From DATJPD01 sp035506575 (lineage in GTDB: Bacteria > Pseudomonadota > Alphaproteobacteria > CACIAM-22H2), in contig DATJPD010000114.1 of the NCBI GenBank assembly GCA_035506575.1, positions 1 to 64,000 on the forward strand: 64,000 bases of DNA. The letters run 5' to 3'. A program made the translations under genes and the position numbers. This document shows positions 35,037 through 42,783 of this stretch, in pieces. Position 1 is the first letter of the stretch, and each line of letters starts with the position of its first letter. The notes under the pieces were generated by a model. It ran no database searches. It was not told the DNA's origin and saw nothing but the letters and a program-made list of their open reading frames with translations.

Positions 35037-35145
35037 GGAGGAGTTTCTAGCACGGACGGGCAGCGTCCCACGCGCCGCCGTCGTCTAGTCCTCTCTACCG
35101 CCGGATGCTAGCTTTGCGTCAACGACGGGACGGGAGGAGCACGCC

Positions 35146-36291
35146 ATGAAGCGGAGCAGCGAGCGGTTTTTGACGACCCACACGGGCAGCCTGCCGCGCC
35201 CCGACGACCTGATCCGCATGATGTTCGCGAAAGAGGAGGGCGTGCCGGTCGATGCGGCCGCACTGGCCGCACGAATCCGTTCGGCGGTCGCCGAGGTGGT
35301 ACGCCTGCAAGTCGACGCAGGGGTCGACATCGTCAACGACGGCGAGTTGAGCAAGCCAAGCTACGCCACTTACATCAAGGATCGCCTGAACGGCTTCGGC
35401 GGCACCAGCAACTCGTTCCAGTACCAGGACCTGAACGAGTTTCCCGTCCTGGCGAAGAAGGTGTTCGGAGATCCGGGGCGCTCCAGGCGCAAGACGCCTG
35501 CCTGCACGGCGCCCATCACCGTGCGCGATGCCGCCGCGGCGAAGACCGACGCCGACAACCTCAAGGCCGCGGTCTCGTCGGTGGGTGCGACGGAGGCGTT
35601 CATGAGTGCTGCGTCGCCGGGTGTGATCGCCCTGTTTTTCCGCGACGATTACTACAAGAGCCGCGAGGCTTACCTAGCCGCGATCGCCGAGGCGATGCGC
35701 CACGAGTACGAGGCGGTGGTGAACGCCGGGTTCATACTGCAGATCGACTGCCCCGACCTCGCCATGGGCCGCCACATCCAGTTCGCCGGCCTGAGCCTCG
35801 AGGAGTTCCGCAAGCAGGCGCGGCTCAACATCGAAGCCCTCAATCACGCGCTCGCCAACATCCCACCCGAGCGCCTGCGCATGCATCTCTGCTGGGGCAA
35901 CTACGAAGGGCCGCATCATTGCGACGTGCCGCTTTCCGACATCATCGATGTCGTGTTCACCGCCAAACCCGCTGCCATCTCGTTCGAAGCGGCCAACCCG
36001 CGCCATGCGCATGAATGGAAGCTGTTCGAGGAGGTCAAGCTGCCGGCGGGAAAGGTCCTGATCCCGGGTGTGCTCGAATCCAAGACGAATTTCATCGAGC
36101 ATCCGGAGCTGATTGCTCAGCGCATCGGCCGGTACGCGAAGCTGGTCGGCCGGGAGAACGTGATCGCCGGCAGCGACTGCGGGTATGGCACCTGGGTAGG
36201 CCAGGCGGCCGTCGATCCGCAGGTGGTGTGGGCGAAAATGGCGGCGATGGCCGAGGGAGCCAGGATCGCCTCGCGCGAATTCTGGCGGTAG
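35146..36291 (+). CDS. Cobalamin-independent methionine synthase-like (MetE C-terminal domain) protein
   Basis: This 381-residue protein holds only the catalytic (C-terminal) barrel of MetE, not the N-terminal half. The zinc ligands are conserved: His and Cys in MHLCWGNYEGPHH, Glu in SFEAANPRH, and Cys in GSDCGYGT. The N-terminal TTHTGSLPRPDDL and VNDGELSKPSY are typical of the short MetE-like group. These proteins transfer methyl groups from various donors or degrade small methylated compounds; true methionine synthase activity is not assured. A gggaggagc ribosome site precedes the ATG. It appears monocistronic. Confidence 0.85.
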   Translation: MKRSSERFLTTHTGSLPRPDDLIRMMFAKEEGVPVDAAALAARIRSAVAEVVRLQVDAGVDIVNDGELSKPSYATYIKDRLNGFGGTSNSFQYQDLNEFPVLAKKVFGDPGRSRRKTPACTAPITVRDAAAAKTDADNLKAAVSSVGATEAFMSAASPGVIALFFRDDYYKSREAYLAAIAEAMRHEYEAVVNAGFILQIDCPDLAMGRHIQFAGLSLEEFRKQARLNIEALNHALANIPPERLRMHLCWGNYEGPHHCDVPLSDIIDVVFTAKPAAISFEAANPRHAHEWKLFEEVKLPAGKVLIPGVLESKTNFIEHPELIAQRIGRYAKLVGRENVIAGSDCGYGTWVGQAAVDPQVVWAKMAAMAEGARIASREFWR

Positions 36292-36439
36292 GCTGCCTCG
36301 AATCGGTCATGGTTGCTGACATTTTGGGCGCCACAAAGATCCGGCGGACCTGACTCGCCGAAAATCCGGTCATTGGCGTCAAAAGCGGCAGTCATCTGCT
36401 GCAACTTTCTGCGCCGGCAGCGCCGCATGCGTATTCCGG

Positions 36440-36455
36440 TGGCATGTCCTTTGCT
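36440..36455 (+). promoter_or_regulatory. Predicted sigma54 (-24/-12) promoter of the FNT transporter gene
   Basis: TGGCAT-GTCCT-TTGCT fits the RpoN consensus at all defined positions, with GG and GC separated by 10 bases. The predicted start near 36466 leaves a leader of about 26 bases before the GTG at 36492. The earlier ATG at 36444 lies inside this promoter, so it cannot be the start of translation from this transcript. Confidence 0.7.
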
Positions 36456-36491
36456 GGAAGCGGGTGGGTTCCGCAACCGAAAGGCTATGCC

Positions 36492-37319
36492 GTGTCCTAT
36501 CTCGTTCCCTCCGAGTTCGTCACCAAGATGATCGACGCCGGCGAAGCGAAGATCCTGATGTCTACCCGGGACACACTGGTCCGCGCGTACATGGCGGGCG
36601 CCATCCTCGCCTTGGCGGCGTGGTTCGCGGTCACCATCAACGTCAACACCGGTCAGCCGCTCGTGGGCGCTATTCTGTTTCCGGTCGGGTTTTGCATGCT
36701 GTCCCTCTTCGGCTTCGACCTTTTGACCGGCGTGTTCGTCCTGTCGCCGTTGGCTTGGCTCGACAAGCGCCCGGGCGTGACGATGGGTGGGGTGCTGCGA
36801 AATTGGGGGCTGGTCTTCGTTGGCAACTTTGCCGGCGCCCTTACCGTCGCGTTCCTGATGGCTTTCGTGACCACGTTCGGCTTCACGCAGCCGCCGGACA
36901 AGGTCGGCACCACGATTGGGAATATCGGTGAGGCCCGGACCCTCGGCTACGCGGCACACGGGGCCATGGGCATGGTCACGCTGTTCCTCCGCGGCGCCCT
37001 GTGCAACTGGATGGTGTCGACCGGCGTCGTCGGTGCCATGATCTCGACCACGGTCCCCGGCAAGGTGATCGCGATGTGGATGCCGATCTTCGTCTTCTTC
37101 TATATGGTCTTCGAGCATTCCGTCGTGAACATGTTCCTGTTCCCCTCCGGCTTGATGCTCCATGCGCCGTTCTCGATCAGCGACTATTTCATCTGGAACG
37201 AGATTCCGACCGTGCTCGGAAATATGGTCGGCGGGCTGGCGTTCACCGGCCTCACCCTCTATGCGACTCACGCGCGGACGGCACCCAAGCGCAGCGTGGC
37301 CCTCAAGCACGCCGCCTGA
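36492..37319 (+). CDS. Formate/nitrite transporter (FNT) family channel
   Basis: This 275-residue inner-membrane protein has six helices in the FocA/NirC fold. FNT hallmarks are YMAGAILALAAWFAVTIN, GFDLLTGVFVLSPLAWLD, LRGALCNWMVSTGVV and the central pore His in FEHSVVNMFLF. I choose the GTG at 36492 (opening VSYLVPSEFVTKMIDAGEAKI), not the ATG at 36444: family similarity starts there, AAAGG is seven bases upstream, and the upstream ATG lies inside a -24/-12 promoter. RpoN control and the downstream kinase/phosphatase favour nitrite over formate as the substrate. Confidence 0.9.
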   Translation: MSYLVPSEFVTKMIDAGEAKILMSTRDTLVRAYMAGAILALAAWFAVTINVNTGQPLVGAILFPVGFCMLSLFGFDLLTGVFVLSPLAWLDKRPGVTMGGVLRNWGLVFVGNFAGALTVAFLMAFVTTFGFTQPPDKVGTTIGNIGEARTLGYAAHGAMGMVTLFLRGALCNWMVSTGVVGAMISTTVPGKVIAMWMPIFVFFYMVFEHSVVNMFLFPSGLMLHAPFSISDYFIWNEIPTVLGNMVGGLAFTGLTLYATHARTAPKRSVALKHAA

Positions 37320-37335
37320 CGGCGTCGGCATCGTC

Positions 37336-37364
37336 GAGCCTCGACCCGCCCCGGGTTGAGGCTC
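37336..37364 (+). terminator. Hairpin between the FNT and kinase/phosphatase genes
   Basis: GAGCCTCGACCCG and CGGGTTGAGGCTC form a 13-bp stem with one G-U pair around the loop CCC. GGCTTCTTTG follows, a weak U-tract. It lies 17 bases after the FNT stop and ends 20 bases before the next start, so it is probably a partial terminator that lowers kinase/phosphatase expression relative to the transporter. Confidence 0.55.
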
Positions 37365-37383
37365 GGCTTCTTTGCGCGGGCTC

Positions 37384-39117
37384 ATGCCAGCGGGGCTTTC
37401 GATATCGATCGGGCAATGCTCCGAGGCCGGGCGCAAAAGCGCCAACCAGGACTTTTATGGCGCACTGATTCCTGAAGGGCCGCTCCTGGGTCTGAAAGGT
37501 GTCGCGATCGTCCTTGCCGACGGGATCAGCACGAGCGAGGTCGGCGCAGATGCGAGCGAGACCGCGGTCAAAAGCTTCCTGACGGATTACTACTGCACGC
37601 CGGATTCATGGTCGGTGAAAACCTCGGCGCAGCGCGTGATCGCCGCGGTGAATTCCTGGATGCACGCCCAGAACCGGCCCATGCGCCTTCTCGAGGACAA
37701 AGACAGGGGCTACGTGTGCACCCTGAGTGCGCTCGTGATCAAGTCGACGACAGCGCATATCTTCCATGTCGGCGACGGGCGCATCTGCCGTGTCGCCGGG
37801 CGCACCCTCGAGCAGCTCACGGAAGATCACCGCGTGATCGTGTCCTCCGCCGAGAGCTATCTCGGCCGTGCCCTCGGCATCAACTCGCAGATCGAAATCG
37901 ATTACCGCTCCTTGCCCGTCGAACCCGGCGACCTGTTCATCCTGGCGACCGACGGCGTGCACGAGCATGTCACGCCGCGTTTCATAGCGGAGGTTGTCGC
38001 CGAGACCCCGGACCTGGACGGTGCGGCCAGGCGCATCGTCGAGGAAGCTTACCGGCAGGGCAGCTCTGACAATCTGACCGTGCAGATCATACGCGTCGAC
38101 GCCGTGCCGCGCGGCGAGGCCGCCGAGGTCGTCGCCCACGCCTCCGAATTGCCGCCTCCACCGCTGCTCGAGGCGAGGGCGGAGTTCGAGGGGTATCGCA
38201 TCGTGCGCGAGCTCCATGCGAGCAGCCGAAGCCATATCTATCTCGCGACCGATGAACAGGATGGCGCCAGGGTCGCGATCAAAATTCCGTCGATCGACCG
38301 TCGCGGCGATCCAGCCTATATGCAGCGATTCCGGATGGAGGAGTGGGTGGCGCGGCGCATCAACAGCGCCCACGTCTTGAGGGCACGCGAATCCTCCAGG
38401 AAGCGCAACTACGCGTACCTCGTGACCGAGTTCGTGGACGGACAGACGCTGGCACAGTGGATGGTCGACAATCCGAGGCCCGGCCTGCACAAGGTGCGCG
38501 ACATCATCGGGCAGATCGCGAAAGGCCTGCAGGCGTTCCATCGCCTCGAGATGCTGCACCAGGATCTCACGCCCGCGAACGTCATGATCGACGTCACCGG
38601 GACTGCGAAGATCATCGATTTCGGCTCCACGAGCATCGCCGGTATCGAGGGCGACGGCGCCGCCGCCGATCGCACCGACATCGCGGGATCGATCCAGTAC
38701 ACGGCACCGGAGTATTTCCTGGGCGAGGGAGGTACGCAGGCGTCGGACATATTCTCGCTGGGCGTGATCGCCTATCAGATGCTGACGGGGCGGCTGCCCT
38801 ATGGCACCGCGGTCGCGAAACTCAGGACCAGGGCGCAGCTGCGAAAGCTGCGCTACGCGTCCGCGGTCGACGATCATCGCGAACTCCCCGGCTGGGTCGA
38901 CGCAGTGCTGAGGAAAGCCGTACACCCGGATCCCGCCCGCCGTTACGGCGAGTTGTCGGAGTTCTTGTTCGACCTTCGGCAGCCCGACAAGGCGGCTCTG
39001 GGGATACCGGCGGCTCCGCTTCTGCAGCGCAACCCGCTGGTGTTCTGGCAGGCGACGTCCGCGCTGCTGGCGGCGATCGTCGTTGGGCTCCTCATTTATC
39101 TAGGCCTTCGCCGCTGA
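37384..39117 (+). CDS. Fused PP2C phosphatase / Ser-Thr protein kinase, membrane-anchored
   Basis: This 577-residue protein has three parts. Residues 1-240 are a PP2C phosphatase with metal motifs NQD (Asp23), LADG (Asp46), VGDGR (Asp131), ATDG (Asp190) and SSDN (Asp229). Residues 270-530 are a Hanks-type kinase with VAIK (Lys300), LHQDLTPANV (Asp394, Asn399), IDFG (Asp412) and YTAPEY. Residues 554-574 are a single membrane helix. The glycine-rich loop is degenerate (ELHASSRSHIYLA). I prefer the ATG at 37384 to a TTG at 37372. Related fusions occur beside nitrate-assimilation transporters in pseudomonads, so it may regulate the adjacent FNT channel. Confidence 0.92.
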   Translation: MPAGLSISIGQCSEAGRKSANQDFYGALIPEGPLLGLKGVAIVLADGISTSEVGADASETAVKSFLTDYYCTPDSWSVKTSAQRVIAAVNSWMHAQNRPMRLLEDKDRGYVCTLSALVIKSTTAHIFHVGDGRICRVAGRTLEQLTEDHRVIVSSAESYLGRALGINSQIEIDYRSLPVEPGDLFILATDGVHEHVTPRFIAEVVAETPDLDGAARRIVEEAYRQGSSDNLTVQIIRVDAVPRGEAAEVVAHASELPPPPLLEARAEFEGYRIVRELHASSRSHIYLATDEQDGARVAIKIPSIDRRGDPAYMQRFRMEEWVARRINSAHVLRARESSRKRNYAYLVTEFVDGQTLAQWMVDNPRPGLHKVRDIIGQIAKGLQAFHRLEMLHQDLTPANVMIDVTGTAKIIDFGSTSIAGIEGDGAAADRTDIAGSIQYTAPEYFLGEGGTQASDIFSLGVIAYQMLTGRLPYGTAVAKLRTRAQLRKLRYASAVDDHRELPGWVDAVLRKAVHPDPARRYGELSEFLFDLRQPDKAALGIPAAPLLQRNPLVFWQATSALLAAIVVGLLIYLGLRR

Positions 39118-39191
39118 GGCGTCCGGCCGGCGGTTTCACGAATAAAATCAAAGCGTCTCCCAGGGGCTCGCGTGAGAGAAATTAGGCCGCG

Positions 39192-39205
39192 GGCCAAGAA
39201 AAATT
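39192..39205 (+). repeat. Direct repeat, left copy (upstream of LysR gene)
   Basis: GGCCAAGAAAAATT, preceded immediately by GGCCGCG. The identical 14-mer recurs at 40162-40175 just after the LysR gene, also preceded by GGCCGCG but with the stop TAA in between. Confidence 0.85.
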
Positions 39206-39243
39206 TGAACGACAGCGTGTGACGTGCCATCCATACACACTCG

Positions 39244-40161
39244 ATGAGCCGCCGCTTACCGCCGCTGAATTCCTTGCGCGCCTTCGAGGCTGTTGCGCGC
39301 CATCTCAGCATCTCGAAGGCTGCCGACGAGCTGAGCGTGACCCCGGCGGCGGTCAGCCACCAGATCAAGACCCTCGAGGATCACCTGGGGGTTGCGCTGT
39401 TCCGGCGCGACAAACGCACCCTGCTCCTGAGCGATGCCGGGCAGGCCTGTCTTCCGGGCATCCGGGAGGCGTTCGAGCGGCTCAGCAGCGCCATCGCCGA
39501 GATCGATTCCCTCGGCTTGGGCGGCATCCTGACGGTGAGCGTCGCGCCGTCATTTGCCGCGAAATGGCTGGTACCGCGCCTCGACCGCTTCCAGGCCAAG
39601 CATCCCGAGATCGACGTTCGCGTGTCAGCCTCGATGCAGATCACCGATTTCTCGCGCGATGATGTCGACCTCGCGATCCGGTACGGGGCGGGCCGCTATG
39701 GCGACCTCGTGGTCGAGCGGCTGCTCGACGAAGCCGTATTTCCGGTGTGCAGCCCCAAGCTGATGAAGGGCAAGAACGCGCTCACGGCCCCGCAGGCGCT
39801 CAAGTCCCATACGCTGCTGCACGATGACAGCCCCGACGGCGACGAATCCTGCCCCACCTGGGCGATGTGGCTGAAGGCGGCGGGGGTGGAGGAGGTCGAC
39901 GCCTCCCGCGGGCCCCGGTTTAACCAATCGAGTCTGGTGATCGAGGCGGCCATCCTCGGCCGTGGCGTGGCGCTGGCCAAGGCCACCCTGGCCGCCGCAG
40001 ATCTGGCCGAGGGCCGGCTGACCAAGCCCTTCCAGATGAGCGCTCCGGTCGATTTCGCGTACTACCTCGTCTGCCCCAAGGCCAAGCTCAACCTGCCCAA
40101 AGTGGCGCTGTTCCGGGACTGGCTCAGGAACGAGGCCGCGGCCGTGCGCAAGGCCGCGTAA
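39244..40161 (+). CDS. LysR-family transcriptional regulator (GcvA-like)
   Basis: This 305-residue regulator has the winged HTH at the N-terminus (LNSLRAFEAVARHLSISKAA, then VTPAAVSHQIKTLE) and a substrate-binding effector domain (GGILTVSVAPSFAAKWLVPRL, typical of the GcvA/AmpR group). It has its own spacing of 126 bases from the kinase/phosphatase gene. It lies in the same direction as, and 94 bases ahead of, a degenerate EctD-like gene, unlike the usual divergent LysR arrangement. A 14-bp direct repeat brackets it. The target genes are not evident. Confidence 0.92.
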   Translation: MSRRLPPLNSLRAFEAVARHLSISKAADELSVTPAAVSHQIKTLEDHLGVALFRRDKRTLLLSDAGQACLPGIREAFERLSSAIAEIDSLGLGGILTVSVAPSFAAKWLVPRLDRFQAKHPEIDVRVSASMQITDFSRDDVDLAIRYGAGRYGDLVVERLLDEAVFPVCSPKLMKGKNALTAPQALKSHTLLHDDSPDGDESCPTWAMWLKAAGVEEVDASRGPRFNQSSLVIEAAILGRGVALAKATLAAADLAEGRLTKPFQMSAPVDFAYYLVCPKAKLNLPKVALFRDWLRNEAAAVRKAA

Positions 40162-40175
40162 GGCCAAGAAAAATT
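40162..40175 (+). repeat. Direct repeat, right copy (downstream of LysR gene)
   Basis: GGCCAAGAAAAATT begins directly after the LysR stop codon; the last codons plus stop provide the preceding GGCCGCG-TAA. It is 970 bases from the left copy. Confidence 0.85.
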
Positions 40176-40255
40176 AAAGAGTACCTTTAGAAAACATGCC
40201 GTGCGTCTGGACGCGCGGAGATTAAGTTTGCAGCACCGAATGTGGGGTTTTCGCG

Positions 40256-41008
40256 GTGCCGCTTACGCCTGACGTCCTGTCCGCCTTTCACGACCGGGGC
40301 TTCCTGGTCCAGCCCCAGGTCTTCGTCTTCGACGAGATCGCCTGGGTGCGCGACGAGGCGCGCGTGGTGGCGCTGCGGCGCGCTCAGGCGGGCCACGCCC
40401 GCGGCAGCGATGCCTTTGCCGCCGAAGCCCCCGAGGGCACGGTCTACGGCGCTCATGTGAGCGAGCCGGCGTTCCGTAAGCTCGCGGCTCACCCACGCAT
40501 CGCGAGCGTCGCGCGCGAGCTCCTGGGCGAGGACGTGTACGTGCACCAGTCGCGGCTGATCTCGCGCTTCGCCGAGGTGCGGAGCGACGTGACCTGGCGG
40601 CGCGATTTTGCCTCGTGGTCCACGGTGGACGGCTTGGCGGCGCCGCGCGCCGTGACCGCGGCGATCGTGCTCGGCGATACCGATCCGTCGGAGCCGGTCC
40701 TCCAGGTCGCAGCCGGTTCGCAGCGCTTTGGCTTCAACGATCTGGGCGCTCCCGATGACGGCGGCGGCTCGCTCGGGGTGTGGGCGCCGGTCGGCAGCGT
40801 CGTCTTCTATCACGGCAATCTCGCCTATGCGCTGAACCGCCGCAGCGACCGCCGCTCGCCGCCGCTGTTCCTGGTGTCCTACAACGCGGTCAGCAACTCG
40901 CCGGCCCGTGCGCGGCGGGATGAGCTGTTCGCCACCCGTCACGCGGCCTCCATGGTCGTCGAGGCCGATGACTGCATGTGGCCGACCGCCTGGTGCGCCG
41001 CCGGCTGA
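40256..41008 (+). CDS. EctD/PhyH-like protein lacking canonical iron ligands
   Basis: This 250-residue protein has the overall shape of the ectoine hydroxylase/phytanoyl-CoA dioxygenase family. VYVHQSRLISRF, TWRRDFASWSTVDG, GSVVFYHGNLAYALN and LVSYNAVSN follow EctD order and spacing. In EctD the iron triad is His-x-Asp in WHSDFETW and a His in IMHGSNGN. Here the first His is Arg115, the Asp (117) is kept, and the second His aligns with Tyr191; His186 nearby might substitute. A non-heme iron dioxygenase function is therefore doubtful. The GTG at 40256 was chosen. The comparison with EctD is from memory. Confidence 0.7.
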   Translation: MPLTPDVLSAFHDRGFLVQPQVFVFDEIAWVRDEARVVALRRAQAGHARGSDAFAAEAPEGTVYGAHVSEPAFRKLAAHPRIASVARELLGEDVYVHQSRLISRFAEVRSDVTWRRDFASWSTVDGLAAPRAVTAAIVLGDTDPSEPVLQVAAGSQRFGFNDLGAPDDGGGSLGVWAPVGSVVFYHGNLAYALNRRSDRRSPPLFLVSYNAVSNSPARARRDELFATRHAASMVVEADDCMWPTAWCAAG

Positions 41009-41084
41009 CGGCTCCGTCTCTTCCACGTCCAGAACTCCCAGGAAACGGCGCCGGCGACTGTCGGAGCACTTGAACAGCTGAGCC

Positions 41085-42482
41085 ATGGAATACCTGCCGC
41101 TCTTCTTCGACCTGCGGGGCCGCCCCATTCTGGTGGTGGGTGGAGATGCCGTTGCGGCTCGGCGCATCGACTTGCTTCTGCGCGCGGGTGCGGCGGTGCG
41201 TGTCGTGGCCGAGGCGGTCACACCCGAAATCGAGGCTCTCGCGAGCGCCGGCCGAATCCAGCTCGAATTGCGATCGTTCGCGACGTCGGATGTGGCGGGC
41301 TGCGTCGCTGTATTCGGGGCGGGTGCGGAAACCAGGGCTGCGGAGGTGGCGGCGGCCGGCCGCGCCGCCAACGTGCCGGTCAACATCGTCGACCGGCCAG
41401 ATCTCTCGACCTTCATCATGCCGGCGATCGTCGACCGTGACCCGGTGATCGTCGCCGTCTCCTCGGGTGGCGCTGCGCCGGTGCTGGCCCGACGGGTGCG
41501 CGCCCGGATCGAGGCCCTGCTGCCCGCGCGGCTGGGAGCGCTCGCGCGCTTTGCGCGACGCTTCCGTGCTGCGGCGCGCGATGTGTTGGCGAGCACCGCG
41601 CAGCGCCGCCGGTTCTGGGAGCGCGTGTTCGAAAGCCCGGTGGCCGATGCGGTGCTGGCGGGCAACGAGGCCGCTGCGCAAGCGCAGATGGTGCGCCTCT
41701 TGAACCACACCGCGCGGCCGGAGGCCGGGGTGGTCTATCTCGTGGGCGCCGGGCCGGGTGATCCCGACCTGTTGACCGTCCGGGCCGTGCAGCTGATGCA
41801 GCAGGCGGACGTGGTGCTCTACGACGAGCTGATCGGGCCCGAGATCCTCGACCGTGTCCGCCGCGACGCCGACCGCTTCTATGTCGGCAAGTCGAAGGGC
41901 CGGCACAGCCTGTCGCAGGACGAGCTCAACGCGCTCATGCTGCGTGAGGCACGCGCCGGGCGGCGTGTCTTGCGCCTCAAAGGCGGCGACCCGTTCGTCT
42001 TCGGTCGCGGCGGCGAAGAGGCGGATTTCCTGCGCGGCCACGGTATCGAGGTGGTCGCGGTTCCGGGCATCACCGCCGCGGTTGGAGCGCTGGCTGCCGC
42101 TGGCATTCCGCTGACCCATCGCGACCACGCCTCCGCCGTGACCTTCCTCACCGGGCACACGCGGCCCGGCGATCTGGAGATCGATTGGGCCTCGCTTGCA
42201 CGCGGCGATCGCACCCTCGTCGTCTACATGGGGCTATCGAACGCCGGTGACATCGCCGGTCGCCTGCGCGCCGCCGGCCTTGCTGCGCACACGCCGGTCG
42301 CGGTCGTGCAGAACGGCACGCGCCCCGATCAGCGGGTCAGCACGGGCACGCTTGACGAGCTCGGAACACTGGCCGCCGCGCATGCCGGGCTGGGACCGGC
42401 GCTGCTGGTCATCGGCGATGTCGCCGCATATGCGGTCCCGGAACACTCGGAAAACGGGCGGGCTGTCTCATGGCAAAAGTAG
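41085..42482 (+). CDS. cysG: Siroheme synthase (precorrin-2 dehydrogenase/ferrochelatase and uroporphyrinogen-III methyltransferase)
   Basis: This 465-residue bifunctional CysG has an N-terminal dehydrogenase/chelatase domain (residues 1-210: LPLFFDLRGRPILVVGGDAVAARRIDLLL, ATVPVNIVD-like NVPVNIVDRPDLSTFIMPAI) and a C-terminal SUMT domain (from about 215: VYLVGAGPGDPDLLTVRA, RLKGGDPFVFGRGGEE, and PGITAAVGALAAAGIPLTHR). It makes siroheme for the sulfite reductase encoded two genes downstream, and would also serve an assimilatory nitrite reductase. Its end overlaps the DUF2849 gene by 13 bases, showing a coupled operon. Confidence 0.95.
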   Translation: MEYLPLFFDLRGRPILVVGGDAVAARRIDLLLRAGAAVRVVAEAVTPEIEALASAGRIQLELRSFATSDVAGCVAVFGAGAETRAAEVAAAGRAANVPVNIVDRPDLSTFIMPAIVDRDPVIVAVSSGGAAPVLARRVRARIEALLPARLGALARFARRFRAAARDVLASTAQRRRFWERVFESPVADAVLAGNEAAAQAQMVRLLNHTARPEAGVVYLVGAGPGDPDLLTVRAVQLMQQADVVLYDELIGPEILDRVRRDADRFYVGKSKGRHSLSQDELNALMLREARAGRRVLRLKGGDPFVFGRGGEEADFLRGHGIEVVAVPGITAAVGALAAAGIPLTHRDHASAVTFLTGHTRPGDLEIDWASLARGDRTLVVYMGLSNAGDIAGRLRAAGLAAHTPVAVVQNGTRPDQRVSTGTLDELGTLAAAHAGLGPALLVIGDVAAYAVPEHSENGRAVSWQK

Positions 42483-42775
42483 TCAAGAATCCCGCGGCCC
42501 AGGTCGTGACCGCCAACCGGCTGCGCGATGGGGCCGTGGTTTACCTGGTGGCGGACGGAAGCTGGTCGACGAACGTTTCCGAAGGGGCCGTCGCCCGCGA
42601 CACCGTCACGGCCGAGCGCCTGATGGCGGCCGGCAACCAGGCCGCGGCCGACCAGGTGGTGGTCGGCCCTTATCTGATCGCTGTTGCCGTCAAAGATGAT
42701 CGCGTCGAGCCGCTGGGTACTCGCGAGCGGATCCGAGCGCTCGGTCCCAGCGTGTCCGAACGCCCTGCTGCGTGA
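42470..42775 (+). CDS. DUF2849 domain protein of the sulfite reduction operon
   Basis: This 101-residue cytoplasmic protein has no signal or membrane helix. The opening KVVKNPAAQVVTANRLRDGAVVYL and the following WS-x-N motif match DUF2849, a small family found almost only in alphaproteobacteria between cysG and cysI. The gene overlaps the end of cysG and abuts the reductase gene. Its role is unknown; constant linkage suggests an accessory or regulatory function for the siroheme-dependent reductase. Confidence 0.85.
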   Translation: MAKVVKNPAAQVVTANRLRDGAVVYLVADGSWSTNVSEGAVARDTVTAERLMAAGNQAAADQVVVGPYLIAVAVKDDRVEPLGTRERIRALGPSVSERPAA

Positions 42776-42783
42776 GAGTGGCC

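Noticed and set aside
36444..36491. ATG at 36444 as the start of the FNT transporter.
   Set aside because: It lies inside the predicted sigma54 promoter, and the 16 residues it would add do not resemble family N-termini; the GTG at 36492 is favoured.
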